A program made the translations under genes and the position numbers. From Hypomesus transpacificus (taxonomy: Eukaryota; Chordata; Actinopteri; Osmeriformes; Osmeridae), in assembly GCF_021917145.1 (NCBI RefSeq), contig NW_025813796.1, forward strand, positions 1,092,911 through 1,156,910: a stretch of 64,000 bases of DNA, read 5' to 3'. Every line of letters begins with the position of its first letter. Within the stretch, counting starts at the first letter, position 1. The notes below the pieces were generated by a model, which was not told the DNA's origin, did no database searches, and worked only from the letters and a program-made list of their open reading frames with translations. Below are positions 33,603 to 47,290 of the stretch, piece by piece.

Positions 33603-36600
33603 ATGGCCCTAGCCAGTGGACACTGGGTTGACAAGGAAGTAAGAGGTGAAGCGCCAAGTCCCAGGTAAGTGTGTGTGTGTGTGTGTGTTCACATAAAGAC
33701 TATGATGAATTAATCACCTCTGGGTTATATCAGGGCAGACAAAACGTGCGTCATTGTGCTTAAACAATATCATTTATTCGCAGACATGGTCATGCATTAG
33801 CTCTGGCTGGAAATATAGCTTTCCTCTTTGGTGGAGTGTCCTGTAGGACCCTGAAGGTACAAAACATCTTGATGGATCGTTATGTTGCAAATATCCCACA
33901 GTATTCGTAAGATGTCCTTATAACTCTAACTAAGTCTGCCTTTGATCATTCCACTTAAGGAGGACGAGACGATATATCTGAATGATTTCTACATGATCAC
34001 CGGTATGTTCATAGATATCCCTGTTGGCTATTGCTATTTCCATGAATCCCACAAAAAGCAGGAGTCATTCATGTTTGGAACCGATGTGTTTGTAGTTTCG
34101 CCCACCCATGTCTTATGGGAGCTCATGCCTCAGAATGGAACTGTACCGTCTGCAAGACAAGGACATACACTTTGGTGATACATTATTTTTAACAAATGTT
34201 TTCTTCTTCCTCCTCTGAGCAATTCACTGAACACTGACTGATGTTATACTGATGAGCACGTCTATACTCTTATATTTCTTGAGACAGCGTGGTTAAAGGC
34301 AAGCTCTACCTGTTTGGAGGAGTGTCCAGTTCCCTGGCTGAGGAATGTCTCCAAGGGGTATACTGTTTTGACATAAGTAAGATAACAGGGCACTGGGAAG
34401 TCACCTCTGACATATCTACGATTACAGCCTTGGCAACGCAGCCTTGGAAGTCACACGCTGTATCTCCCTTTCAGTCTCTTTGACGTGGGAGTGCCTTACC
34501 ACCAAGGGCATGTCACTCAGAGCTACGCACAACAGCTCGGCTGCCGTGGGAGACGGCGTCTATGTGTTCGGTGGTCTCCTGCATGGAGTTCCCTCTGATG
34601 ACCTCATGCTGTTCAACACAGGTCAGCGTGAAGCCGCATGTACAATACACTGACAGGGCTTCCCCTTTTATAGAGGGGGAGTGTGGTCGTCACTCTCAGT
34701 ACCCTCTGTTTCAGTTTCACTGAGTTGGACCCCTGTTAAGACCACAGGAAATCTGCCATCTGCAAGGTATTTTACCCTATGCCCTGTTATTTCATTTATT
34801 TAAAGTTCTTAAAGCAGCCCCTTTACTATACTTCAATGTTTGTTTGTGTTTTAACTCACCTGCACCCCCACATAGAAAATGTTATGAAAATATATTACTC
34901 TTATTATGATATGTTGTGTGCATGCTTCTGCATGCACAATTGCTGCAACTATCTGAAAATACGAAGTAAATATGATTTTGAATGACCATTGTGAAGGTGA
35001 ACCATTGAGCATTGGGCTGTGGACTTATTGCTGTTGGCTTCATTTTGCTCAAAGAAGTCATGCTGTTACTGTTGTTAACCTATTGTAGAAGATCTTTTAG
35101 AAGGTTGCTATGGAATGTTGGCATATAGACCAGTACTAATTCACTAACAGGCAGCCTCACCAAAATATATCTGAATGCCATCTGTCTTCCATTGAAGCTC
35201 TACAGTTTTGGCAGTGTAGAGTAATTGGTATGCCAAAAGTACCAGTACAATAATGGCAGACTCACCCATATCCTGATCCAAATTCACACAACCCTCCTAA
35301 CAGCATAGAACAGGCTATAGACAGAACAAGTTCCAAGAACAAGTTTCCCTCAGGAACACTGATGGTGTTTGTACAGTTCTTTTGCAGTGGTTTCCACAGA
35401 TAACGGTTGGCCTTTTCCTTGAAGTTCAGCTTGTTTGATGTTTGTTTCCACAGAAACCCTTACAAACATAAAATCCCATGGTTCTCATATTTTCTCCTTG
35501 TACGTAGGTACAACCACACATTAGCTGTAGTCAGTGAGCAAGTATTTATGTTCGGTGGCTGCGCTGAGGACGGCTGCTACTACAAAGATGTCCATGTTCT
35601 GAACACAGGTACAATTCTACAGATTCATTTAGAATGAACACGTTTCTGTTCCTTTAGTTTCTAATTTAGTACTCCTTTTCAATTGGATAGGAACATTTCA
35701 TTTGTCTCAACCAACTATTGAATTATCAATGAAACTTAACACCATTGTGACATAATTGAATGCAAGGCAGAGATACTCTGTTTGATTAGAAGGCTCTGTA
35801 ATTCTAACGTCATTGTTATATAACAACCCCTTTGTGTCATCGCTAAGAAGCCATCGTGATGTCATTGTGTAATTCTAAACACAGTGTGTCATGTTCATGA
35901 ATTATTGATGTCACAGTAATGGTGTCATAATGACTTTTTCAACTTCTCTTCAACCAGAGAGTCTTGTGTGGCAGAAGTGGGATGTGAAAGGAGAATCACC
36001 CGTGATCTGTGGAGGGCAAACCCTTGTAGCACATCATGACAAGGTAGCAGATATTTACATGTACTGCTTCACTGCCACCACCACCACCCCCCCCCCCCCT
36101 CAAACACACACACAATTCTACTATAAAGTACTCCAAAGAACATGCAAGTGTTGTGGAATATTAAAAAGAAGAAAAACACACGATTGAAACATCAATATAA
36201 TTGTTGTATTTTTATTTCTGCTCCCTTCATACCAACCTCACCTTTCCTTCACATGAATCTCACTCGATTCAGGACATATATTTGTTTGGAGGCAAAGTGC
36301 CTAGTCAGGATGGACCGCACACCTCGACAAACGAGATACTTAAGTTAAGCATTGGTAAGTAATAACTACCTAGCCCATTCATTGTAGCAGAGAACAAAAT
36401 ATGTCAAATAGGCGCCCTCAGGTGGCAAAACCTTTAAAGCCACTTTACTCGTGATTCCTCGCTCGTATCTTATTTGTGTTTACGTCAAACAATGCTAATC
36501 AGTAAGCACCTTAATAGCCTCTCTGTCTCCCATAGGAAAGATGAAATGGAAGGTGCCTCTCTATGTGGGGATCCCACCAGCTAGACGTCATGGTCATACA

Positions 36601-38483
36601 GCCTTCATCCTCCACAGCCATGTGTGTGTGTATGGTGTGTGTGTGTGTGTGGTGTGTGTGTGTGTGGTGTGTGTGTGTGTCTGGAAATGACCGTGTGGGC
36701 ATCTATCAAATAGATTGACTTAAATTTTTTTTATAGAATATTTCAATTTCGCATTATCTTCCAGTGCTTTTTCATATCTGTGTCTCTGTCTGTAGATGTA
36801 TATATTTGGGGGCAAAAATGAAGAACAGGAATTCAATGACTTGAAAGTGATGAAACTGATTAATCCATCAGAAAGGCAGCCAGGTAACAGCTTGTTTCAG
36901 CACGTTTATAGTTTATTCTTTCACATTATTAATTGTATTCAACCTGTTCTATTTCCTCTGGGAATGAAATGCAATTTAGTTTCACCTCTTTGTCTAGTCA
37001 TGAAAGATATTCTATCAGAGTTTGGGCTTCAGGGAGTCAGCCATGGGTAAGTGCTTTCATTTTCAATGATTAATGTCCCAATGTCAAAACTGAATAATAG
37101 ATCTAGAATAGATTAATAATAGATGAAGAATTGTATCTTTATAGGTGCCATTTTGCAGCTCAGGCAACTTGTTACAATTGAAACATGGTACATTCAAACA
37201 ATTCCAATCAAGTTTCAGTTTTCACATGATGTTCCTTTATCCGTCACCAGCTTTGCACCTACGAAAGTCCCAAATGTAAAGTATGAGTTGAGTGAGTCTC
37301 CGCTTTCGGTGAGAAAGTACACAGCTGTATCTGCACAGGTGGGTTCCCAGTGAAGCATTTCAGTTTCCACCCATGTCTTATTTTCGTTCTGGGCCCCATG
37401 CCACTAAGAGTATTACCTAAGCTATGCCTTGGAGGTATGTTTTCATGGTCTTTTAATGGTTTTCACAAATGGACAAATTTAGTTGGACTATTATTGGTTG
37501 TTCAGGTGACATCCGACCGAGGCCTCAGTAGCGTTCGGGACGAGGCTATGGACATGATACACAGAGCTTTCTCCATGCTGGACCAGGAGTTCCAGAAACT
37601 TGATAGGTATCATTATTTCACAAACGCCTCTCCATTTTGAGTCATGATGAAGTCAAGCCTTTTCCTTATCCTCCACATTGGTTAACTGATTGACTGACTC
37701 ATTATCATAGAGAGAAGTTAGATCTGGCTGAAGCTGTAGCTGCTATTCAGCTTGAGAGAGAGGCACAGCAAGCTCACCAACAACAACAGGAGCAGGTTTG
37801 TGCGGTCAGACTCTTAAGTGAACTCACATCACTCCATCAAATCTGTCTGCCCATCTGTTGTTTTCCTTTCTTTATAGTACCCTTCTGGGGCGAGTCATTT
37901 CTTTTAAATCCTTACTCTCTGAAAGCAGTTATCGACTGTGGTTTCACTGTGTAGCAACTACAGGAAATGCTTCAGAGACACAGGGACCAGAATGAAGCCT
38001 GGTTACGAGCACGGGCTGAAGAGAATGACAAGGAGAGGAAGGAGCTCTGTAAACTGAGGGTGTGTAATAACACACCCACATCAAAACAAACGCAAAACAT
38101 AAAAGAAGACTCTAATTATACCCTAGAATTGTCAAAAGCGTGCAGAGACTTATCCAATTACTGCAGATTCCCTGCTGGTAGATGAAACCACTAACAAAGA
38201 TGAACAGGATATAGTCATCCTATCACTGTTCCCTAAAATGTAATGTGAGATAACATTGAGGATATTTAGTATGTGACATACAGTATGTGCAACTCCATTT
38301 ATATACCTATAGTGCTTTTGTCCTGTAGAGCAAGCAACAGTCATGTGCCATGACCCCATGTATTTGTCTTTTTCCAAGGAGGAGGTTGTCCATGAACAGG
38401 AGCGACTTAAAGATGAACACAGTAACATTCAAAAACGCAGTGAGCACCTTCTGTCTATCATGCAGCAGTTCAAAGGCATGTAA
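33603..38483 (+). CDS. Kelch-repeat protein with C-terminal coiled coil (Rab9-effector-like)
   Basis: Eighteen coding exons join in frame to 506 codons: 33603-33664, 33784-33856, 33960-34002, 34096-34174, 34288-34376, 34475-34621, 34715-34766, 35508-35608, 35958-36043, 36273-36354, 36536-36621, 36796-36883, 36998-37046, 37251-37338, 37506-37606, 37711-37795, 37955-38059 and 38379-38483. Six kelch blades are visible, each with a GG pair: FLFGGV, LYLFGGV, VYVFGGL, FMFGGC, IYLFGGK and MYIFGGK, at about residues 21-310. A linker follows to about 375. Then comes a Gln/Glu-rich helical segment (LEREAQQAHQQQQEQ, and QRHRDQNEAWLRARAEEND) to the end. The blades resemble RABEPK, but the coiled-coil tail is extra, so I leave the symbol empty. 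It is probably a scaffold or adaptor. A poly(A) signal AATAAA is at 38814-38819. Confidence 0.88.
36622..36681. repeat. (GT)n-rich microsatellite abutting a 5' splice site
   Basis: The kelch gene exon 11 ends with CAT at 36621. The intron begins directly with GTGTGTGTGTATGGTGTG, so the donor GT is the first unit of the repeat. Confidence 0.85.
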
Positions 38484-40960
38484 AGCACCGTTTCCATGAC
38501 AACCAATATAGGACATGGACTGGATTTGGGCGTGTGACGTACCGAAGGATGTAGCTGTGAAGGGTCAACACAAAATCTCTCAGTTATGAAAAATTGATGT
38601 GACATTAATCTGTTTGTCCACTTGTGTCTTTGAATAGTTGCACCAAGCTAAGATGCAATTTGGTTGTCTTTAGCAAGAGGGTCAGATTTTGGGACATGTG
38701 TGTCATCATTGACTAAAATAGTAGGCTAAACTGACATAAAATAATGTCAGTAATATTCTTGAGGTGTTATAGGGCGACTTGCCTAACGAACAATGAACTT
38801 AAGTTGGTGATTTAATAAATAATATATAATTTTGGTTGTGCCTTGAGTCTCACATACCTCATTGTAACTTTTTAAAACAGTATTTCTAGCTCATTGTTTT
38901 ACGTGTTTTAGGAAGTAACAATGTAGCAGATTCGCATGGCCCCAACATAAGCAGTTAATAAATCAATGTCAGAACCAAAAGGCTTTATTCCACTTGCAGA
39001 AGTTCTCACACTACTCTGTCGCAGTGATGTATGCGCAAGCGCAAGGTTGTCTGTTCTAGTTTGCTCACTATTTTGTAGTATCCTTGCATTCCTTTTGCTG
39101 GTTGATTCTCCTGTCTTTATCACTATTTGGCAATAAAAAAGGGGAGGTGTCTGGGTTGAACGGTGTTGCTACTAGCAAAGAAACGGAGGCTGACTGCCTG
39201 AGGGTACTGTAACGGAAAAACCTAAAGGAGAAGCAAAGTATTCTTTAAACATTTCTATGGTGTTCCATGGAAACGGGTAAGTAATTTACAAATAGAAGTT
39301 ATACACACACTGTTATTAAACAGTAGCTTACGTTATTACAAAAATGCGTTCAATAGCAGCTAACGTCTATGTGCGCCGACGCTGCTCAAAGTGTGGTAAC
39401 AGGACTCAGGAGGAGGCTGAGTTGGGGCATTTATGTTTTCATTTGGAAATGTGTTTCTTGTCACTGGAGTACAAACCGTTCTTTGTTCTGCGACCAGCTT
39501 TGCCTCTCCTGGTCTGCTGCGGAGAATGGAGAAATGTTGAAGCAACATGGCTGACATTGCAGTGTGCATTAGAACACTGATAGACCATGCGAAATGGCTA
39601 TCTACTGTACTTATTTCTTATCTGGAACGTTTTGTTTTGCTCTCAGACACTGATACGATTTCCTATGGAGTGAGACAAAAAGTTGTTGAGTACAGTAATG
39701 TTCAGTTAGTGTGTGAAAGTCATTGTTTCGCTGACGCTGTCTAACTTAACTATCTAGCTAGCTAGCTAACTTGTTCTAAACTTAGTAGTGACAAAAGATG
39801 ATTATCAAAACATTTGCATGTGACTCGACTGATCGAGATCGAATGACTTTCTACGTCAGGGGCCACAGTAGGATGAGACATAACATCAGACCAAGTTGCA
39901 AGTTCATGATGTTATGTCTCATTAGGACGAAAAGAGCAGTGTGTGTGACAGATTTAACTAAATTAGACTGTTAGTAGTGTTTGCAAGACATTGGAGAACT
40001 TAGACAGGGAAACTGAATTTCTTTGCTGCATCTTCTTAGAGCTACAGTAGTGTTTTATTGCTAGTTTGACTCAGTACAGTTGGTGAAATGTTATAATTGG
40101 TGTTGTCTGACATTTGCCTAGTCTAGTCCAGTTTTTTGTGCCGACTATAACTACAGAGAATGCCAAGCTTTGAAAGCATTTATTTCCATTTTGGTAAATA
40201 AAGTTTATGTTGTCTGTGACCTTGGATCTGAGATTGTTGTCGTAAAACCCCAAAGTTTACTTCCTGTTGCTATGGCAACCAACACCTCTGATTATTTTAT
40301 TTTAATGTTGGTGTTGCCATTGGCAGTATGTCGTCATTCACACGTTTGGTCAAGGATTGATTTCTTCTCAATTATGCTTTTTTCTAGTATACTATGTACC
40401 ACCATTTCAAAAACTGCAATATATCTGTACCTCTGAGCAACCAGACAGCATTATTATTAGATTTAGGAATTGATCTACAACTGTCATTTTGAGACGGTAG
40501 GCTTCATCAAAAGTCCCACTAGTTTGGGTGCTACAACTGATTCATTTACCATTTGTATATTAATGGAGAAACTTGGGTAGCAGAAATACTGTGTGTAGTT
40601 CTGTAGGGCTGAGTTTATGTTGATATAATTTCTGATGGACATCTGTGGCATACATTCAGGAATGACTAGCCTATCGTTTTCATGTTAAGACGACAGTCCT
40701 GATAATGGCCTTTTCTCTATATCCCAATCTTTTTTTTGTTTTTCAGGATTTTGGAATCCCTCCAATTGCCCGTTTTCTAAACATTTGATTTCCGTTGACT
40801 TAACCCTGGATGACAGAGATCCCCTCTTACACTTTAACCAACTCTAGCATTTTAAGTAATAATGTCTTCCTTACACTCATGTAGTTGCACTCCAGAATTG
40901 GTACCATAGGTATTTTCACCCTAGTCTAGCAGCTTAGGCTGCTCCCTTATAACCAGATGA
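38484..40960 (+). other. Kelch 3' UTR and spin1 5' region with leader exon candidates
   Basis: The left part holds the kelch-gene 3' UTR with AATAAA at 38814 and again at 39132. A likely spin1 leader exon ends at about 39279 with the donor GGTAAGTAAT. The coding exon 1 probably starts at 40748, after a TTTTTTGTTTTTCAG acceptor, so it carries about 210 bases of 5' UTR. The intervening intron holds a 16-bp perfect hairpin at 39873-39922. No other gene is seen. Confidence 0.5.
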
Positions 40961-42703
40961 ATGAAGACTCCATTTGGAAAGACCAGGCCAGGCCAGAGAC
41001 CTAGAGCTGATGCAGGTTTGTATTTTGGATATCTTATAATGCACTTTAACTGACAGACATAATACTTATACGTGTGTATAGCACAGGTTTATGGTACCAT
41101 AAAAGATATGTGTGTCTCTGACTTTTTGTTATTTGATCAAAGGCCACGCTGGTGTTTCTGCAAATATGATGAAGAAGAGAAACTCCCACAAGTAAGCCAT
41201 AGTGAAAAGACTTTGTAGCACCATTGGGCAATATTACATTCAATGGATAGATTTTGATTGGTTATGAAAAGGTACTGCCCAGTTGGTGTTTGCCTTGGGT
41301 AAATAACAGCAGCTCAGCAAGGTAAAGATCAGTGAATAATTTAGTACAGTTGTGTGTCAGTGAAAACCTGATATCGGACACCTGCCCTTTCAGTGTCCTC
41401 GCAATGAAAAATGCATATTCCGTTTTTACCGTATCCAAATGTGCCTTGTAGGAAACACAAGAACATGGGCCCTCCCTCCAAGACGGCATCCCAGCCCCGA
41501 AGGAACATCGTGGGCTGTCGTATCCAGCACATCTGGAAGGAAGGCAGTAGTGCATCTCCTTCTGTGTGGAAAGGCAGTGTGCTGGACCAGGTCCCTGTCA
41601 ACCCTTCGCTCTACCTGATCAAGTACGACGGTTTCGACTGCATCTACGGCCTGGAGCTGAACAAGGATGAACGCGTGCAGAACCTGGAAGTCCTACCCGA
41701 CCCCCATGGTAAGGCCCGTGGTCCTAACACAAAGTCCCGATCTACCACATTTCTAAGGGGCCCATAAAGATGAGCTGATGGGCCAACTGTGAAAACATTT
41801 TCCATCAACTACAACTCGGGTCCATCAGAATTGTGACAAACAAATGAAACCTGTAAAACATATAAGCGGACATAACATCTCTAAAGTACGCCAACGGATT
41901 GTTCCCAACAACAACGACAACAAAACGAATATGTATTGAGCTAAACCCAACGGTCCGGTGTTGCCGTGGGCCTTGATCAGTTTTTGTTTGTCCTTTTTTA
42001 TTATTATTTTTCTAGCCAATTCGCGCATCAATGACGTCAACCTGGCCGACACCATGATAGGGAAGGCAGTGGAGCATATGTTTGAGACAGAGGATGGGAC
42101 CAAAGATGAGTGGAGGGGCATGGTGCTGGCCCGGGCCCCCATCATGACCACCTGGTTCTACATCACCTACGAGAAAGACCCGGTTTTATACATGTATCAG
42201 CTGCTTGACGACTACAAAGAAGGAGACCTGAGGATCATGCCAGACTCCAGTGAGTTCTCCTTGTCAGGCCTTGTGTCACAACCCCCCAAATCATAGCTGG
42301 CATCTCCCCCTTCCCCCCCCCCCCCCCCCAAGTACAATTAATGTCACTTCTGTTTTTTTTGTAGGTACAAATGTGTCGTTACGAGGCATATCGGAGAGAT
42401 TGAGGCCGTTAAGACTGTCCCTCATAATCCTTAGGCACTGTATGTCGAAATGTAATGTAGAATTGATTAGTGAGCCTAAATTTGTTATTATTATTATCCT
42501 CAGACGATACCCCCCCTGCGGAGCGTGAGCCAGGGGAGGTGGTGGATAGCCTGGTGGGGAAGCAGGTGGAGTACGCCAAGGAGGACGGCTCCAAAAGAAC
42601 TGGTATGGTGATCCACCAGGTGGAGGCCAAACCCTCGGTGTACTTCATCAAGTTCGACGATGACTTCCACATCTACGTCTATGACCTGGTGAAGACCTCC
42701 TAG
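40961..42703 (+). CDS. spin1: Spindlin-1, histone H3K4me3/R8me2 reader
   Basis: Five coding exons (40961-41015, 41143-41191, 41452-41708, 42016-42249, 42504-42703) join in frame to 264 codons; human SPIN1 has 262. The N-terminus [19 protein letters not shown] is diagnostic. Three Tudor-like Spin/Ssty repeats follow at about residues 50-118, 130-196 and 212-264. The methyl-lysine cage of repeat 2 is intact: F143, W153, Y172 and Y179. Spindlin binds trimethylated H3K4 with asymmetrically dimethylated H3R8 and promotes rRNA and Wnt-target transcription in the nucleus. A 17-base C run at 42313-42329 lies in the last intron. The third-exon insert (KEGSSASPS before VWKGSV) is a local difference from mammals. 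Confidence is very high. Confidence 0.98.
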
Positions 42704-45290
42704 GGTCTGGGGCCTGCTTGACATGGGGCTCTGGGAGAGGATGGGGAGGGGATGGCGAGAGGGTTTGGGGGGTAGATGCGTGGTTGTCCACCATGCAAAG
42801 CAAGACGATTCTGCACCTTGTCCCAGTCCAATTAACTTTTGCCAAAATTCTTGTGGAATGTTTCAATGCAACGTGTTCTTTTTTTTTAAAGCAATTGATG
42901 AGATGCGATACATTTCACCGAAAGCCTTGAATTGCTACTAATGTGTGTGGGCACTGTCTCACTGTGCTAAAAGCCAGGTGAATTTGTGACCAACAGGCCA
43001 ATGTGTTCAAAATGGTCTAGTGCCTGTTATGAAGGGTATAAACTGATATCAGTATCACCATTGTATGGGGATTGGTATAAGAAATGAAGCATAGTATTTG
43101 CACTCTGCATATTGCAATTCTTGCCCAAGTTGGCATCAAGGGAGATCCAAACATATATAGTGACACATGCGATCTTGACAGCTTTAACATGCAGAAGAAA
43201 GAAAAAATCACTACCACCTCAGCCGATCATTCACACCTATTGTAACTGGCTGTCATTTGTATGGAATGTGGATGATAAATGGCAACATAGGCAGTAAGCA
43301 AAGACATTGGCTTGTGTTAACTGTTGAGGGGGGTGATGAGCATTGTTTCAATAGAAATATTGTATTTTCAAGAATTTAGTTACCTGTTTGGATATATACG
43401 TACAGTGTATTCACATAACTAAGCATAATGACAATTCACATTTCTATTATAAGCACTAATTTTGAAGAATCATATTTGGGGGGGAAAAGGATTCATGCAC
43501 TTGTTTTGTCTTGCTCTCTGATGAGCAATGATGAAATCTTATCAACAATCACTTAAAGATGGTTTTGACAGTTATACAACTAAAGTAGTTACTCAAGACA
43601 GTCTGGGCAATGTACCTTGCCAAATCCCTCACTTCTATTTATTCGTCCATCTATAAAAAACTAGAGATGGCCTGATGATGGTACTAAGACCTCTTATTAT
43701 TTATTGTGTACCCATGTTTACAACCTTGTTCTTATCTTTACTTTTGTTGTGCTTATTTAGAAGAAGAAAAAACAATCCGTTTGGACTTTTATGAAATAAC
43801 CATTTTAAATGGTATTGTAATATTTGTAATCACCATTATTCGCCTTTTACAAATACTAAAATGCAGTATTTAGTGTGCTAAATTCGACAGAAGTGTTAAT
43901 AACTCTTTGATACAACATTAAAGTAGTGACTGACATGATGTAGCCTTAATTCTTCTGCTGACTCTAGTGGTAAATAAGTATCAACAGTGGGAAAAAAGTG
44001 AGTACATTTGTCAGTTTGAGCTCCCAAAACCACAGGAATATATTGTGTTTCTAAGCTCCAATAGCATTGCATGTCTTTGTCCTGTCTTTATTTCAATTGT
44101 GGGAAATAAGTGTTGTCAAATTCCAACTTCTACTTTAATTCTAAATAGTTATTGCAAACCCATGTTTCTCAGTGCATGGAATTATGTGTTTACTTGAACT
44201 CAATGAGTTTTCTCCTGCCTCACTGTCCTGTCCATAGTTATAATTAAACATGAATGCGCTGCTGCCTTGTCTGTTTAAAAAGTTAGTTAGCTGGGTTTAC
44301 TAGCAACTGAGACCCCCTTAGGAAAGTAAGTATGGCTCCTGGTAAATAATTTGTCAATCTTTTATGAGTATGTGTAAATTCAATACTGCCAAGCTTAGGT
44401 CTTTAAATGACTCCAGGTAGCCCTCCTTACACTCTGTAGACTTCCCAAACTTGGTACATGTTCAAGTGCTCAGAGAAAGCTGGAGAGACTACGCTAGTTT
44501 TCACACACTCCTGTAGCAGAATAACAGACTGGATATTTCAGCTGTTGGAAGAATATAAATTCAAGAAACATTCACAAATGTAACTTCCTCTTTTATATTT
44601 TCAAGTATTTGTCTTTCATTTTTTAGTTTTCACGTTTTTCTTATCTTTCGCCCCTTTGGCCTGAATTTGCGTATTTAAACAGTAGGACTTTGTTGAAGCA
44701 CCTATTAAGTAGCGTGTAGAATCAGCTCCAATGTGTCACTATGAAGGCAACCTCTGTATAACAATATATCAGCTCCACGAAGGCACCATGTGAGACCTTT
44801 TTTGAGTATAAAAGGTGACACAAATCTGCAGGTGTGTCAGATTCCAAACGGTAAACTTTATTTGTCAGGGAGTCAGATGGCTGAGCGGTGAGGGAGTCGG
44901 GCTAGTAATCAGGAGGTTGCTGGATCGATTCCCCGCCGTGCCAAAAAAAAAAAAATGAAGTTGTGTCCTTGGGCAAGGCACTTCACCCTACTTGCCTCGG
45001 GGGGAATGTCCCTGTACTTACTGTAAGTCGCTCTGGATAAGAGCGTCTGCTAAATGACTAAATGTAAATGTAAATTTGTGCGAATGGCAAGATGTGGCCT
45101 TTAGTAACGGTTTAATGGGCATTGGCATTTCATATTTACGTGCTGTGCTACTGTGTTTGTATTCAGCTCATTGTGGAAGGTTGGGTGAAGGAAATGGATG
45201 CATAAATCATTTTGCATGAGTAGCATTACGGTAGAACTGTAAGTGTGTATTGTTTAGGGGTCTTGGGCATTTCAAGATACTCAATAAAAA
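42704..45290 (+). other. Probable long 3' UTR of spin1
   Basis: AT-rich non-coding sequence follows the spin1 stop. Poly(A) signal candidates are ATTAAA near 43917 and AATAAA at 45283-45288. If the distal signal is used, the SINE at 44872-45075 is transcribed inside the 3' UTR. No exon of another gene was recognised. Confidence 0.5.
44872..45075 (+). mobile_element. tRNA-headed SINE, copy 4 (spin1 3' region)
   Basis: The head GTCAGATGGCTGAGCGGTGA, B box GGATCGATTCC and tail GCTAAATGACTAAATG are clear. A run of 13 A (44944-44956) has expanded between the head and the body. The copy is in the sense direction relative to spin1. Confidence 0.92.
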
Positions 45291-46130
45291 AAATAAGATT
45301 ACATTATTCCTTTTAATTTATAATTATTTGTATCTGTTTAAGGAAAAAATGCACTAGTGTTCTTCAGTTGGTGCCAATAGAAAGGCAGGGGCCATTGTTG
45401 CACAGCATCTTCCCAACTCTGACCCTTGAGAGCAACCTTCCTGTAGTTTTTTACTTCAACCACTGTTATTGCTCATTTTCTATCACCACAATTGGAAGCT
45501 GAAAAACGCATACAGGTAACATATAGGTGGGTAAAAGGACGTGTATGTGTACTGGTGAGGGTGTGCAAATAAGTCAGATCAAGAACTCAATCAGAATTGA
45601 GTGTACACAGAAAATTGAAGAGGGAAATAATTTGGTTGTCATTTTTTACCTTTAATCTGAGAAAATAATTGTATCATGTTCATTTTAGATGCAGTTTTTC
45701 TTTAAATAAGTAGTGCTGTTTGATGTTTTCAGTAACATAAATGTTTTGTTTGGTGTGCATTTAAATGGCTTGTTTAATTGCATTTATTGTTTAGGATAAT
45801 AGTCTGTTCAATTTGTATTGACCTATACACATTGCAAAGTTACTTAATTCTGTAGGTAATTTTTCTTATGTAAGTACTCTACATATGACAGATAAAAACC
45901 TAATGTGCGGTTATGTGGCATGTGATTCGCTTAAAATAGCATACCATCCGTGAGCTAATTTTACTTGTTGATTTTATTCTCTACAGCTGTGCGAGGGGTC
46001 CTTTCCCCCATTGTTGTCACTAAATTTTTTATTCTCAAGTGTAAACTTAACTTGTCCACTCCTCGTGTTCTAAAAAGGAAGTGCAAGCATAGGGTTACAA
46101 ACAGAAGGAAGCTATGTAGCAGAGGACATA

Positions 46131-46302
46131 TACATTTAGTCATTTAGCAGACGCTCTTATCCAGAGGGACTTACAGTAAGTACAGGGACAAGTATGGTGA
46201 AGTGCCTTGCCCAAGGACACAACGTCATTTTGGCGCAGCCAGGAATCAAACTGGCACCCTTCAGATTACGTGCCCGATTCCCCAACCGCTCAGCCACCTG
46301 AC
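46131..46302 (-). mobile_element. tRNA-headed SINE, copy 5 (minus strand)
   Basis: Read on the minus strand the head is GTCAGGTGGCTGAGCGGTTG and the tail is GCTAAATGACTAAATG. The body has CCTTGGGCAAGGCACTTCAC followed by a shortened middle. The element lies about 100 bases beyond the likely dnajc25 poly(A) signal. Confidence 0.9.
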
Positions 46303-47253
46303 TCACGTTCTTTGTCCACTCAATGCAGGTGCTCCCCCTTGTGTCAAGTTAATAAGCTACCCTGGGCTTTGTGCCAGAAACGATTAAAACTGCTGTATCA
46401 AAACCTTTATTTTATTGCAGTACATACATAACTTACACATACAGCATTGTGTATGGAGGTCACATTTCATTGAACCATGCCATTACATAACCCAGAATTT
46501 AAATGTCATACATAGACACTAATTTAACAAATAAATAAAGGCATTTTAAACACTTGAAAGAAAACGATTTATTACTCTGTCTAATTGGATTTAAAGCTGG
46601 TAATGGTAAATTTGACAAACTGGACATATGTGATGATTCGAACAAAGCTTGTGACTGCTTCCTTTCTAAAGAATGTCACTATCAGCAACAGGGCAGGCAT
46701 TCAGGCTATGGTGCCCCTTAATTTCTGCACCGTTTTAAGATTAATGTTACCTAGCTAAATCTTTAAAAAAAAAAAATGACAGATTTCCTAACTAGACTAC
46801 TGTTAAGTAGTTGTAGTACTAATGTAACAGGTAGATAAGTGTTTTATGGATTACATCTGGCGATCAAATCCAACAATGTCGAGGTATAATGCAAACACAA
46901 GAATGTCTTACATTGTGACCCACCTCAAACAAAGGCATGGGCAAAATGAATGAAAAGACGTGTAACAGTTAATGATATCAGAGACAACAGACCAAACAAC
47001 ACTGTGTAAACCCTTGCGGACACACAGACTTCCTCCAGGCAGGCTTTGGTGCAGCATCCTCCCAGTTTTCAAAAGTGTCCTAGTTTCTTCCCATAATCAT
47101 TTCAAAAGGCCTCACATGTAAATAGCTGAGATGCCACACGACTTGGTTTTTGTTGTTTTAACACTACAGTCCAATACATTATGAAAATAATTCTTGATAT
47201 AAACAGGCATCGCCAATCATCTGTACATGTATTTGCAGAGAAATTTCTCTCTG

Positions 47254-47256
<3 letters not shown>

Positions 47257-47289
<33 letters not shown>
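47257..47289. repeat. (TA)n microsatellite in the dnajc25 3' UTR
   Basis: About sixteen TA units lie just downstream of the dnajc25 stop codon in transcript direction. Confidence 0.93.
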
Positions 47290-47290
<1 letters not shown>

